Source: Vibrio sp. SCSIO 43136 (lineage in GTDB: Bacteria; Pseudomonadota; Gammaproteobacteria; Enterobacterales; Vibrionaceae). From it: 64,000 bases of DNA. Position 1 is the first letter of the stretch; the number at the start of each line of letters is the position of its first letter. The DNA is taken from the NCBI RefSeq assembly GCF_023716565.1, contig NZ_CP071848.1:1984001-2048000 (forward strand). The letters are read 5' to 3'. The notes under the pieces are model-generated. The model was not told the DNA's origin. It searched no databases and worked only from the letters and a program-made list of their open reading frames with translations. The translations under genes and the position numbers were made by a program. Shown one piece after another: positions 19,477 through 28,927 of the stretch.

Positions 19477-19554
19477 GTTTTCCTTCTCCCAAGCGCACAA
19501 AAAACAACCAAAATGATTTAAATCAACTTCAATGCGCATTTGTTGTTAAGCAGA

Positions 19555-19570
19555 CGTGACTATAGTCACG
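19555..19570. promoter_or_regulatory. Perfect 16-bp palindrome, CRP-like
   Basis: CGTGACTATAGTCACG is a perfect palindrome and fits CRP half-sites (TGTGA-N6-TCACA) with one symmetric mismatch per arm. It lies in the 467-bp gap between cydA and ruvB, between the ruvB terminator and the FNR/ArcA-like sites. The rest of this gap holds no gene that I can support. Confidence 0.4.
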
Positions 19571-19666
19571 AAATATCGGTTGATTATTTAGAAACTTAAT
19601 ACTTTTTGGGTAGATGATTGATAAGAAAAAATTGCAGATAAGAACTGACGTTCATAAGAAAGGAGT

Positions 19667-19700
19667 CAAAAAAGGCATGATATCGAAATCATGCCTTAGT
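19667..19700 (-). terminator. Rho-independent terminator of the ruv operon
   Basis: AAGGCATGAT/ATCATGCCTT with a TTTCGAT-type loop is followed on the minus strand by TTTTTT. It lies 3 bp after the ruvB stop codon. Confidence 0.85.
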
Positions 19701-19702
19701 TT

Positions 19703-20707
19703 TTATTTTTGCAAGCCGAAGTGAAGATAAGCTCTATCTGTTGCAATCCTGCCGCGAGGTGTTCGCTGCAAATAGCCTTGCTGGATCAGATACGGCTCGA
19801 TCACATCTTCAATGGTATCTTTCTCTTCGCCGATGGCGGCGGCCAAGTTGTCTAAGCCTACCGGACCACCACTGAATTTTTCCATGATGGCCAACAGTAG
19901 TTTTCGGTCCATGTAATCGAAGCCTTGGTTGTCGACGTCTAACATGTTAAGTGCTTGGTCAGCGACCTCTGAGCATATGTGTCCGTTCCCCTTCACTTCC
20001 GCAAAGTCTCGAACCCGTCTTAGCAAGCGGTTAGCGATTCGCGGTGTGCCTCGGGCACGGCGAGCGACTTCTAACGCACCATCGCTTTCCATTGACAGCC
20101 CCAAACAGTCCGCACTGCGCTGCACGATGTTTTGCAGATCTTCCACTTTGTAATATTCAAGGCGCTGCACGATCCCGAATCGGTCACGAAGTGGCGAAGT
20201 AAGTGATCCTGCTCTTGTGGTTGCCCCGATTAGGGTAAACGGAGGCAAATCAATTTTAATCGAACGTGCCGCAGGCCCTTCGCCAATCATGATATCGAGT
20301 TGGTAGTCTTCCATCGCTGGATACAGCACTTCTTCTACCACTGGACTCAAACGGTGGATCTCATCAATGAACAGCACATCATTTTCTTCAAGGTTAGTTA
20401 ACAGCGCAGCGAGATCGCCAGCTTTTTCTAACACAGGGCCAGATGTGGTTCGGATATTCACTTCCATCTCGTTGGCAACGATATTGGCAAGTGTGGTCTT
20501 ACCCAAACCTGGAGGGCCGAAAATTAGCAGATGATCGAGCGCTTCACTGCGGTTTTGCGCCGCTTTGATGAAGATCTCCATCTGGTTACGGACGTGATCT
20601 TGGCCCTGATAGTCTTGGAGTTTTTTAGGACGAATCGCACGATCAATCACTTCTTCATCTTTGAAGACGGGATTATCAGGGGCGATTAAACGGTCTGCTT
20701 CAATCAT
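19703..20707 (-). CDS. ruvB: Holliday junction branch migration DNA helicase RuvB
   Basis: A 334-residue AAA+ ATPase that forms hexameric rings driving branch migration with RuvA. Visible are Walker [12 protein letters not shown] (about 64-74), Walker B DEIHRL, sensor 1 [18 protein letters not shown] with the arginine finger region, and the C-terminal winged helix ([16 protein letters not shown]). It lies 8 bp after ruvA in the usual ruvC-ruvA-ruvB order. Confidence 0.98.
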   Translation of the reverse strand: MIEADRLIAPDNPVFKDEEVIDRAIRPKKLQDYQGQDHVRNQMEIFIKAAQNRSEALDHLLIFGPPGLGKTTLANIVANEMEVNIRTTSGPVLEKAGDLAALLTNLEENDVLFIDEIHRLSPVVEEVLYPAMEDYQLDIMIGEGPAARSIKIDLPPFTLIGATTRAGSLTSPLRDRFGIVQRLEYYKVEDLQNIVQRSADCLGLSMESDGALEVARRARGTPRIANRLLRRVRDFAEVKGNGHICSEVADQALNMLDVDNQGFDYMDRKLLLAIMEKFSGGPVGLDNLAAAIGEEKDTIEDVIEPYLIQQGYLQRTPRGRIATDRAYLHFGLQK

Positions 20708-20715
20708 TCGCTATC

Positions 20716-21327
20716 CTAAACCATCGATTTTAGTGCTTCACGGATCACGGCTTCACTGCTCATCTCCGGTTTCGCCACTTGAGAGACAACTTTTGTTGCT
20801 TGAGGAGCTTTATACCCCAGTGCGACAAGCGCTGCGACCGCTTCATCAATTGCGCTATCTTGGCTAGCAGTGCTATCGATTGGCGCAGCGTCAGTGGCGG
20901 GTGTAAACAGATCGCCTTCACCCCAACCTTTCAGACGGTCTTTCATTTCCACCACGAGGCGCTCTGCGGTTTTCTTACCAACACCGGGCAGTTTTACTAA
21001 GGTTGAGATATCTTCTCGTTCAACACAAGAAACAAACTGAGCAGCTGTCATACCAGATAGAATAGCTAGACCCAATTTTGGTCCCACACCGTTGGCTTTG
21101 ATTACCTCACGGAACAACGCTCGCTCTTTAATCGTATTAAAGCCATAAAGCAGTTGTGCATCCTCACGAACCACAAAATGCGTATAGATAATCGCTTCTT
21201 CACCAACGTTAGGAAGTTCGTAGAAGCAACTCATTGGCATTTGGACTTCATAACCCATACCACCAACATCAATCAGTAGCTCTGGGGGTTGCTTATCAAT
21301 GAGTGTGCCGCGAAGACGTCCGATCAC
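20716..21327 (-). CDS. ruvA: Holliday junction branch migration protein RuvA
   Basis: A 203-residue protein that binds four-way junctions as a tetramer. The N-terminal OB domain begins [20 protein letters not shown], tandem helix-hairpin-helix motifs follow ([14 protein letters not shown] and [16 protein letters not shown]), and a flexible acidic linker leads to domain III that contacts RuvB. It starts at GTG 21327 with AAGGAA upstream. The gap to ruvC is 79 bp. Confidence 0.98.
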   Translation of the reverse strand: MIGRLRGTLIDKQPPELLIDVGGMGYEVQMPMSCFYELPNVGEEAIIYTHFVVREDAQLLYGFNTIKERALFREVIKANGVGPKLGLAILSGMTAAQFVSCVEREDISTLVKLPGVGKKTAERLVVEMKDRLKGWGEGDLFTPATDAAPIDSTASQDSAIDEAVAALVALGYKAPQATKVVSQVAKPEMSSEAVIREALKSMV

Positions 21328-21406
21328 GAGAGTTCCTTAGGTTTTATTTGGTTTAAGCGGATAATAATAGATAACTGTATGGATAGCCAGTTCAATATCA
21401 TGGGGG

Positions 21407-21928
21407 TTAGCGGTAGCGCCCTTTTTTGGCGCTCGTGGCTTTCCCCGCCATGGCAAGCAAGGTTTTATTGGTGTTGGCATGACAGATGGCAACGCCTAGG
21501 GCATCGGCGGCATCGGCTTGTGGACGAGCAGGTAGTTTAAGCATGTGTTTCACCATGTGCTGAACCTGGGTTTTATCTGCACCACCAGTCCCAACTACCG
21601 CTTGCTTAATTAACCTTGCGGCGTATTCGTACACTGGCAGCTCTGCGTTAACGGCGGCAACAATTGCACTACCACGGGCCTGCCCTAGCTTAAGTGCTGA
21701 GTCCGCATTTTTCGCCATAAACACTTGCTCAATCGCAAACACATCCGGCTGAAATTGGGTGATCACCTCAGACACCCCAGCGTAAATCTGCTTGAGTCGC
21801 CCGGGCAGATCGTCACATGAAGTTTTGATGCATCCACTGCCAAGATACTGCAAATGGCGACCTTGTTGGCGGATCACCCCATATCCTGTGATACGAGAAC
21901 CGGGGTCGATACCTAAAATGATGGACAT
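21407..21928 (-). CDS. ruvC: Crossover junction endodeoxyribonuclease RuvC
   Basis: A 173-residue RNase H-fold resolvase that cuts Holliday junctions symmetrically. The catalytic acids are at about D8 (LGIDPGSR), E67 (FAIEQVF), D139 and D142 ([15 protein letters not shown]). The tail is basic. In many gammaproteobacteria yebC lies immediately upstream; here an unrelated two-gene insert does. Confidence 0.98.
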   Translation of the reverse strand: MSIILGIDPGSRITGYGVIRQQGRHLQYLGSGCIKTSCDDLPGRLKQIYAGVSEVITQFQPDVFAIEQVFMAKNADSALKLGQARGSAIVAAVNAELPVYEYAARLIKQAVVGTGGADKTQVQHMVKHMLKLPARPQADAADALGVAICHANTNKTLLAMAGKATSAKKGRYR

Positions 21929-22031
21929 GTTTATTGTTGAACCACTGTTTGTTTATACAGAGGAATTATATCGAAATGAAAAAAAAATGCCCGCTAAAAA
22001 CCACATTTCGGAGAATATAATCTAAATCGAT

Positions 22032-22490
22032 TCAATTACAATGAGTGAATGATTTAGCATCACCACCTCTTAAGCTCCTTACTGCATCTGTTGCAATAGC
22101 TAAAAGCTCTTCTGAATAAGGAAACTCAGCTCCTACTCCTGCCCAGTAGTACCCTCCTTTATCCTGACATAGGCTTAAGATGACTGGCTTTTTGTTTAGG
22201 TTAAACTTTTCATCAGTTTGTACCGATATATCAAAGTTCAGCTTTCTAACTGAGTTCCCTTTAATAAGTTCCAGCACCTCTATTGATACAGAATATGTGT
22301 CACCTTCCCCTGTAATTGAACTAACTTTCTCTGCACTTAAATATTGGACAACCGCAGTGAAAGGCGTGTTTTGCACTGACTTGGTTAAAAAATCTTTTTG
22401 TGAATAAGGAATATCTGCATTTGTGATAGAGCTAAATAAAGTCACCATCACAAAGAGGCTTGCATTCGTATTTAATCTAGAAACCATCAT
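22032..22490 (-). CDS. Small exported protein of unknown function (possible periplasmic immunity partner)
   Basis: A 152-residue protein that I do not recognise. Residues 1-25 look like a signal peptide (hydrophobic core FVMVTLFSSI, cleavage after TNA), so it should be periplasmic. The mature part is about 125 residues with two Cys (in LSLCQDKGGYYW and at the C-terminal FTHCN) and no enzyme motif. Its start overlaps the stop of the preceding peptidoglycan-hydrolase-like gene (TAATG), so the two are translationally coupled; a second ATG at 22487 has better spacing from GAGGAG. A periplasmic protein encoded right after a cell-wall hydrolase is the arrangement of effector/immunity pairs, which is inference. 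Low GC compared with the flanking ruvC and aspS genes. Confidence 0.6.
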   Translation of the reverse strand: MMVSRLNTNASLFVMVTLFSSITNADIPYSQKDFLTKSVQNTPFTAVVQYLSAEKVSSITGEGDTYSVSIEVLELIKGNSVRKLNFDISVQTDEKFNLNKKPVILSLCQDKGGYYWAGVGAEFPYSEELLAIATDAVRSLRGGDAKSFTHCN

Positions 22491-23044
22491 TACTCCTCAC
22501 TTCCTGCAACAACCGATGATGCTGTATAGACTGGCAATATTCCTTCGGAAGCATCAATATCACTCGGTAATACAAAGGTTTCCCATACGTGAGCAGGATA
22601 ACGTGCGATGCTTACCTTATCTCCTTGGTTCCCTCCCAATATAAAAAGGTATTTTCCGGTAGAGCTTTTGCCAACAACAAATCCGACATGGCCACCGCCT
22701 CTTCGGCTTTTAATCGCTATAGAGCCCTGTAGTGGACTCTCAATGACCTCCCCAAACTCTTTCCATGATTTAGCCCTAAACGCATTTTTAACTGGTGAGT
22801 AACCATTGCTTTTCATGACATAGGCAACAAATGATGCACACCAAGCGTTTTGCCCACCTGAATCATCGGTTCCCCAAAATTTTGACGCTGTAAAGTATTG
22901 TAAGACTCTTGGATTGGCTTTCACTCCCGGAATTTCACTTTGACCAAGCTCTTTGTAAGCACTTTTCATCCAAGGTGCAAAATTGAATAGCCTAGCCTTC
23001 GTACTATCAAATGGTTGTGGCAATTTATTTGTTGTCTGGTTCAT
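22490..23044 (-). CDS. TIGR02594-family (NlpC/P60- or CHAP-like) peptidoglycan hydrolase
   Basis: A 184-residue protein resembling the TIGR02594 family of cysteine peptidase-like proteins found in phages and as toxins. In order: PWMKSAYKELGQSEIPGVKANPRVLQY, the putative catalytic Cys in NAWCASFVAYVMK (Cys at about 70), RAKSW, the putative catalytic His in GGGHVGFVVG (about 120), and the LGGNQGDKVSI motif (about 137-147). No signal peptide or membrane helix is visible, so it would need a secretion route (type VI secretion, holin, lysis) to reach the wall. ATG at 23044; a GTG lies just before it. It is isolated from phage genes and coupled to a small exported protein, hence a candidate antibacterial effector. 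The family call is fairly sure; the role is inferred. Confidence 0.75.
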   Translation of the reverse strand: MNQTTNKLPQPFDSTKARLFNFAPWMKSAYKELGQSEIPGVKANPRVLQYFTASKFWGTDDSGGQNAWCASFVAYVMKSNGYSPVKNAFRAKSWKEFGEVIESPLQGSIAIKSRRGGGHVGFVVGKSSTGKYLFILGGNQGDKVSIARYPAHVWETFVLPSDIDASEGILPVYTASSVVAGSEE

Positions 23045-23196
23045 CACGATTGGCCCATCATTTATTTAAAAACAACACGATAAAAGCCAAATCAGACATG
23101 ACCTAATTATTATTAGATGTTGTGCGAAACATCTCTACACGAGAAGAAACTGGTTAGAATTTAGTCTCAAATTTAGAAAACATCCTCGATTTCATG

Positions 23197-23226
23197 CAAA
23201 AAAAATACCCGCCAATAGGCGGGTAT
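23197..23226 (-). terminator. Rho-independent terminator of aspS
   Basis: TACCCGCC/GGCGGGTA stem with a 4-nt loop and an eight-T run on the minus strand, 25 bp after the aspS stop. Confidence 0.9.
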
Positions 23227-23251
23227 CCTGATTTCAAAGTCAGAAAGTAGA

Positions 23252-25030
23252 TTACTCTTCTTCTTTCTTCTCTGCCGCTTTAACAGCAATCGCTAGCTCT
23301 TCAAGCGCAGCTGGGTTCGCTAGGCTTGGTGCGTCTGTTAGTAGACAGCTTGCGTTGGTTGTTTTCGGGAATGCGATAACGTCACGGATGTTTTCCGTAC
23401 CACATAGCAGCATAACTAGGCGGTCAAGACCGAATGCTAGGCCAGCGTGTGGTGGTGTACCGAACTTAAGTGCGTCTAGTAGGAAGCCAAACTTCGCTTG
23501 CTGCTCATCCGCTTCGATACCTAGGATATCGAATACTGTTGATTGCATTTCAGCGTTGTGGATACGTACTGAACCACCACCAACTTCGTAGCCGTTGATA
23601 ACCATATCATAGGCATCAGAGTTTGCCGCCGCTGGGTTCGCTTTTAGTTCTTCTGGCGATACGCCTAGAGGAGAAGTGAACGGGTGGTGCATTGCGTGCA
23701 AGTTGCCTTCGTCATCTTCTTCAAACATTGGGAAGTCAACAACCCATAGTGGCGCCCATGCAGAAGTATCCGTTAGCTCAAGGTCTGTACCTAGTTTCAG
23801 ACGTAGTGCACCCATCGCTTCAGAAACAGTGTTTGCTTTGTCTGCACCAAATAGGATGATATCGCCAGTCTCAGCGCCAGTGCGCTCAAGAATGCCGTTG
23901 ATCACTTCTTCATTTAGGAACTTAGCTACAGGAGACTGGATACCTTCCATGCCAGCTGCACGGTCATTAACCTTCATCCACGCTAGACCTTTCGCACCGT
24001 AGATACCTACGTAATCACCGTAACCGTCGATCTGCTTACGAGTTAGCTTAGCGCCACCTGGTACACGGATAACCGCTACACGACCTTTTTCGTCGTTTGC
24101 TGGGCCTGAGAAGACTTTGAACTCTACATCTTTCACTAGGTCAGCAACGTCTACTAGCTCTAGTGGGTTACGTAGGTCAGGCTTATCAGAACCAAAGCGA
24201 CGCATTGCTTCGCTAAATGGCATTACTGGGAACTCGCCAAGGTCTACGCTTAGGAGCTCTTGCCACATTTCACGAACCATCTTCTCAGTAGTTGCACGAA
24301 CTTGGTCAGCAGACATGAAAGAAGTTTCGATATCGATCTGAGTAAACTCTGGCTGACGGTCAGCACGCAAGTCTTCATCACGGAAACATTTAACGATTTG
24401 GTAGTAACGGTCAAAACCAGACATCATCAGCAGCTGCTTAAATAGCTGAGGTGATTGTGGCAGAGCGTAGAAGCTACCTTTATGAACACGGCTTGGTACT
24501 AGGTAGTCACGCGCACCTTCTGGTGTCGCTTTGGTTAGCACAGGTGTTTCGATATCTAGGAAGTCGTTGTTGTCTAGGAAACGACGAACAAAGCTAGATG
24601 CTTTCGCACGTAGCTTGATGCGATCGCTCATCTCTGGACGACGTAGGTCTAGGTAACGGTACTTAAGACGCTGCTCTTCTGAGTTCTTCTGGTTGAAGTC
24701 TAGCGGCAGAACGTCAGCACGGTTGATGATCTCAAGGCCTTTAGCGATGATTTCTACTTCACCCGTTGCCATGTCTTTGTTGACTTGGCTGTCTGGACGA
24801 ACACGTACTTCACCAGTTAGCTTGATGCAGAATTCGTTACGAAGCTGATTGGCAACTTCATACGCATCAGCCATATCCGGGTCAACAACAACCTGAACAA
24901 TACCTTCGCGATCTCGCATATCAATGAAGATAAGACCGCCTAAATCACGGCGACGGTTTACCCAGCCGCACAATTCTACTGTTTGTCCTGCAAGGGACTT
25001 GTTCAGGTGACCACAATAATGGCTACGCAT
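23252..25030 (-). CDS. aspS: Aspartate--tRNA ligase
   Basis: A 592-residue class II aminoacyl-tRNA synthetase of the bacterial type. An N-terminal OB-fold anticodon-binding domain ([27 protein letters not shown] start) is followed by catalytic motif 1, motif 2 ([18 protein letters not shown]), the bacterial GAD insertion domain in the middle, and motif 3 ([13 protein letters not shown]). It charges tRNA-Asp with aspartate. GGAATT precedes the ATG. Monocistronic with its own terminator, divergent from the DUF72 gene. Confidence 0.98.
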   Translation of the reverse strand: MRSHYCGHLNKSLAGQTVELCGWVNRRRDLGGLIFIDMRDREGIVQVVVDPDMADAYEVANQLRNEFCIKLTGEVRVRPDSQVNKDMATGEVEIIAKGLEIINRADVLPLDFNQKNSEEQRLKYRYLDLRRPEMSDRIKLRAKASSFVRRFLDNNDFLDIETPVLTKATPEGARDYLVPSRVHKGSFYALPQSPQLFKQLLMMSGFDRYYQIVKCFRDEDLRADRQPEFTQIDIETSFMSADQVRATTEKMVREMWQELLSVDLGEFPVMPFSEAMRRFGSDKPDLRNPLELVDVADLVKDVEFKVFSGPANDEKGRVAVIRVPGGAKLTRKQIDGYGDYVGIYGAKGLAWMKVNDRAAGMEGIQSPVAKFLNEEVINGILERTGAETGDIILFGADKANTVSEAMGALRLKLGTDLELTDTSAWAPLWVVDFPMFEEDDEGNLHAMHHPFTSPLGVSPEELKANPAAANSDAYDMVINGYEVGGGSVRIHNAEMQSTVFDILGIEADEQQAKFGFLLDALKFGTPPHAGLAFGLDRLVMLLCGTENIRDVIAFPKTTNASCLLTDAPSLANPAALEELAIAVKAAEKKEEE

Positions 25031-25285
25031 AGTGAATTCCCAATCTTTGTTAGTTTAAAAATCTGTCCATCGTTACAGTCGAAAAATGCTGTAACGCAAA
25101 CCGCCACTTATACGCCAAAAACCGTGAAAAATCGACCTTTTGACGTCAGTTATCTCATCTTTTATCAAGCTTTGATGGCTTTTACAGCAAAAAGCGTCCA
25201 AATATCCATCAAAGCAAAAATTAGCGGCTGATTATAGCCCGAAATAACAGTAAGGTGTATCGAGCAATTTTACCTTGAGGTTCAC

Positions 25286-26140
25286 GTGTTAAAACTTGGT
25301 CTTACTCTTTGGTCTCACGCTAACTGGCAGAGCAGCTTTTACGGAAAAGGCACTGCGCCCAGCGAACGCCTAGCAAAATATGCGCAAGTATTTGGAACAG
25401 TTGAAGGCAATACCACCTTCTATGCCACGCCGAGCGCTGCCACCGTGAATAACTGGAGAGACGCCACTTCTGATGAGTTTCGCTTTACCTTTAAACTACC
25501 TCAAGCCATTACCCATAGAAACTCTCTGCACCATAGCCAACAGGAACTGCGAGATTTCATCAATATCATGGCACCACTGCATCAAAAAATTGGTCAATGG
25601 ACCATACAGTTGCCTGCGCACTTTTCACCAGCCGATCTCCCTCGCTTAAAGAGTTTTTGCGCTCTGTTTCCTGAAGATTTCAACTTGGGAGTGGAAGTTC
25701 GTCACTTAGAATTTTTCGCTAAAGGTGAGGCGGAAAAAGCGTTCAATCAGTGGCTGATTGAGTCTGGCCACAATCGGGTCATTATGGACAGTCGCCCAGT
25801 ATTTGCCGCAGAGCCAACGTCAGAAGCTGTGATAGATGCGCATCAGAAAAAGCCTAAAGTCCCTGTTCATGCTATCGCTACAGCGACACGACCGATGATA
25901 CGTTTTATTGGACACCCTGATTTAGAAGCTAACCAAGCGTTTTTCAATCCATGGCTAAAAAAGCTGCCAGAGTGGATATCCCAAGGGATTGAACCCTACT
26001 TGATGATTCATACTCCAGATAACGTTCTTGCGCCAGAACTTGCACTCGCTTGCTACCAAAAACTAGGGGAAATCGTTTCACTGCCTGAACTTTCCAATTT
26101 CCCTGCTCAAGCAAATAATCATCAACTCAAGATGTTTTAG
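25286..26140 (+). CDS. DUF72 domain-containing protein (YecE-like)
   Basis: A 284-residue TIM-barrel-like protein of the DUF72/YecE family. Recognisable parts are LTLWSHANWQSSFYGKGT, NTTFYATPS and FRFTFKLPQAITH near the N-terminus and MIHTPDNVLAPELA near the C-terminus. The biochemical function is not known for the family. The start is a GTG at 25286 with TTGAGG 6 nt upstream. The 255-bp gap to aspS is AT-rich and should hold divergent promoters; I see no further gene in it. It is followed by a terminator and then cmoAB. Confidence 0.85.
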   Translation: MLKLGLTLWSHANWQSSFYGKGTAPSERLAKYAQVFGTVEGNTTFYATPSAATVNNWRDATSDEFRFTFKLPQAITHRNSLHHSQQELRDFINIMAPLHQKIGQWTIQLPAHFSPADLPRLKSFCALFPEDFNLGVEVRHLEFFAKGEAEKAFNQWLIESGHNRVIMDSRPVFAAEPTSEAVIDAHQKKPKVPVHAIATATRPMIRFIGHPDLEANQAFFNPWLKKLPEWISQGIEPYLMIHTPDNVLAPELALACYQKLGEIVSLPELSNFPAQANNHQLKMF

Positions 26141-26143
26141 GCT

Positions 26144-26169
26144 TGTGTGGTGACAAACCACACTTTTTT
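26144..26169 (+). terminator. Rho-independent terminator after the DUF72 gene
   Basis: GTGTGGT-GACAA-ACCACAC forms a 7-bp stem with a 5-nt loop followed by six T, directly after the stop codon and before cmoA. Confidence 0.8.
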
Positions 26170-26213
26170 GCATAAAATACGCGCCCTTTTGTAACAGTAG
26201 CGTACAGCATTAA

Positions 26214-26969
<756 letters not shown>

Positions 26970-26970
26970 G

Positions 26971-27009
26971 CGGCTAACGGCTAACGGCTAACGGCTAACG
27001 GCTAACGGC
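26971..27009. repeat. Heptamer tandem repeat (CGGCTAA)x5.6 between cmoA and cmoB
   Basis: Five perfect copies of CGGCTAA plus CGGC begin 2 nt after the cmoA stop codon. Because the unit is 7 bp and intergenic, copy-number change would not shift a reading frame but would alter the cmoA-cmoB spacing. A similar heptamer array (GGTAATC) lies at 37091-37111. Confidence 0.9.
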
Positions 27010-27056
27010 GAGTATAATCACTCACAATAACTTTTTACTATTTAATTTGAGACACC

Positions 27057-28031
27057 ATGTTCAATTTTGCTAATTTTTACCAACTTATCGCTCAAGACCA
27101 ACGCCTACAGCCTTGGCTGAACATCCTGCCACAACAGTTGACTGACTGGCAGAATGCAGAACATGGTGACTTTGACCGCTGGCTACGCGCGCTCAAAAAG
27201 ATCCCTGAGGGCACCCCAGATAACATCGAACTCAAAACTGAGTTTAAGCTGGGCAACAACGAGCCACTTCATACTGGTGAAGCGAAAAAGCTGGAAAATT
27301 TGCTTAAGACTTTTCACCCTTGGCGTAAGGGGCCATACACGGTTCACGATATTCACATCGATACCGAGTGGCGCAGTGACTGGAAGTGGGATCGCGTGCT
27401 GCCGCATATCTCACCGCTAAAAAACCGTAGTGTTCTTGATGTCGGCTGTGGTAACGGTTATCACATGTGGCGCATGCTTGGTGAAGGTGCTCGCTTATGT
27501 GTCGGCATCGACCCGTCACATCTATTCCTAGTGCAATTTGAAGCGATTCGTAAGCTGATGGGTGATGACCAACGTGCACATCTTTTGCCACTAGGTATCG
27601 AGCAACTGCCTGAGCTTAATGCTTTTGATACCGTGTTTAGCATGGGTGTGCTTTATCACCGTCGTTCACCTCTGGACCACCTTATCCAACTCAAAAACCA
27701 ACTGGTTGATGGAGGTGAGCTAATCCTCGAAACCTTGGTGATTGAAGGCGATGAAAACGCAGTTTTAGTGCCGGTCGATCGCTACGCTCAAATGCGTAAC
27801 GTTTACTTCTTCCCATCGGCAAAAGCGCTGAAAGTTTGGCTTGAGAAAGTTGGATTTGAGGACGTACGTATTGTTGATGAGAACGTAACGTCTATCGGTG
27901 AACAACGTACTACAGAATGGATGACGCACAACTCTTTACCTGATTACTTAGATCCTAATGACCCAAGTAAAACGGTCGAGGGCTACCCTGCTCCTCGCCG
28001 AGCGGTTCTTGTGGCAAAAAAGCCAGCTTAG
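27057..28031 (+). CDS. cmoB: tRNA U34 carboxymethyltransferase CmoB
   Basis: A 324-residue enzyme that transfers the carboxymethyl group of carboxy-SAM to 5-hydroxyuridine at tRNA position 34, giving cmo5U and widening wobble decoding. Features are the [25 protein letters not shown] entry region (split about residues 90-115), the SAM motif [15 protein letters not shown] (about 125-139), and [19 protein letters not shown]. It is downstream of cmoA, separated by the heptamer repeat, and is probably in the same transcript. Confidence 0.97.
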   Translation: MFNFANFYQLIAQDQRLQPWLNILPQQLTDWQNAEHGDFDRWLRALKKIPEGTPDNIELKTEFKLGNNEPLHTGEAKKLENLLKTFHPWRKGPYTVHDIHIDTEWRSDWKWDRVLPHISPLKNRSVLDVGCGNGYHMWRMLGEGARLCVGIDPSHLFLVQFEAIRKLMGDDQRAHLLPLGIEQLPELNAFDTVFSMGVLYHRRSPLDHLIQLKNQLVDGGELILETLVIEGDENAVLVPVDRYAQMRNVYFFPSAKALKVWLEKVGFEDVRIVDENVTSIGEQRTTEWMTHNSLPDYLDPNDPSKTVEGYPAPRRAVLVAKKPA

Positions 28032-28076
28032 TTGGTATTTCGTGCAGTCAATCTGTATCTGACCTGAGATTAACAT

Positions 28077-28101
28077 AAGGATGCTTCACGCATCCTTTTT
28101 T
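28077..28101 (+). terminator. Rho-independent terminator after cmoB
   Basis: AAGGATGC/GCATCCTT stem with a 5-nt loop and a run of T, 46 bp after the cmoB stop. Confidence 0.88.
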
Positions 28102-28159
28102 ATCATATACACTTTTATTAATTTCAACGCACAACCCTCTGTGTTCTATAAGGTAAAAG

Positions 28160-28903
28160 ATGTACAGACCAATAACCGCAATGGTAATCATCGGCACCCT
28201 GTCAGGCTGCGCTTTGATGGATGGTGAAAAATATTCTCAAGCGACAATCGACGCAATAAACCAATCAGAATCCAACCTTCAGCAACGTCTCGATACGTTC
28301 AATGTGGAAATTGAAAACCAAAACAGCCAAATTGATGCGTTAAATAGCGAGCTTGCCAAGCTTCGTAAAGATGTGAAGAAACTTCGCAATAACCAAAGCC
28401 AACTGATTGCGGCAACCAAGATCGAAACCACCGAAGAAGAGATCGTTGTAGTACCAACCAGTGCTGCTCCGTCGAATACCATAGTGCTGGGTGGCATTGA
28501 GAAAGTAAAAATCGATACTATCAAAGCCCAATTTGATGCCCGCGTAGATACTGGTGCGGCAACCTCATCTATTGACGCTACAGACGTTCAAGAATTTGAA
28601 CGCAATGGCAAAACTTGGGTAAAATTCCATATAAATGACAAAGATGCGCCAGCAGACGAGAAACATTGGGTCGAAGCGCCTATCCTACGTACAGCGAAAG
28701 TACGTCAAGCCAGTACCGATGATTCGGAAAAACGCATTGTTGTTGAGCTTTGGGTCCAACTTGGTGAACTTCACCAAAAAGCGCAGTTTACCCTAGCCGA
28801 CCGTTCACACATGGCACATCCTGTACTGCTTGGCCGTGAATTTATTCAAGACATTGCTTTAGTCGATGTCAGCAAGACTTATCTTTTATCCGATAAGAAA
28901 TAA
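28160..28903 (+). CDS. Lipoprotein with retropepsin-like 'ATP-dependent zinc protease' domain (PF05618 type)
   Basis: A 247-residue predicted lipoprotein. The lipobox LSGC (Cys 17) is followed by a coiled coil (about 30-85, LNSELAKLRKDVKKLRNNQ) and a C-terminal domain of about 140 residues. That domain begins VLGGIEKVKID, has the aspartic-protease-like motif DARVDTGAATSSI (Asp at about 130) and ends with HPVLLGREFIQDIALVDVSKTYL. It matches the family annotated as RimK-associated zinc protease but with a retropepsin-like DTGA motif. It is the first gene of a three-gene unit with an inactive transglutaminase/7TM protein and an ATP-grasp ligase. Whether it cleaves or only binds a peptide is not known. 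Confidence 0.85.
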   Translation: MYRPITAMVIIGTLSGCALMDGEKYSQATIDAINQSESNLQQRLDTFNVEIENQNSQIDALNSELAKLRKDVKKLRNNQSQLIAATKIETTEEEIVVVPTSAAPSNTIVLGGIEKVKIDTIKAQFDARVDTGAATSSIDATDVQEFERNGKTWVKFHINDKDAPADEKHWVEAPILRTAKVRQASTDDSEKRIVVELWVQLGELHQKAQFTLADRSHMAHPVLLGREFIQDIALVDVSKTYLLSDKK

Positions 28904-28927
28904 ATCTAAATAAAAGGACGATTATTT

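Noticed and set aside
23355..24445. Several open frames on the plus strand opposite aspS
   Set aside because: Shadow frames of aspS, with no ribosome sites and low-complexity Ser/Arg-rich products.
25160..25180. ATCAA-GCT-TTGAT inverted repeat between aspS and the DUF72 gene
   Set aside because: Spacer is 3 bp and half-sites are inverted relative to an FNR box, so it does not fit FNR; too short to call otherwise.
27304..27591. Open frame opposite cmoB
   Set aside because: Overlaps a well-supported enzyme gene on the other strand and has no family features.
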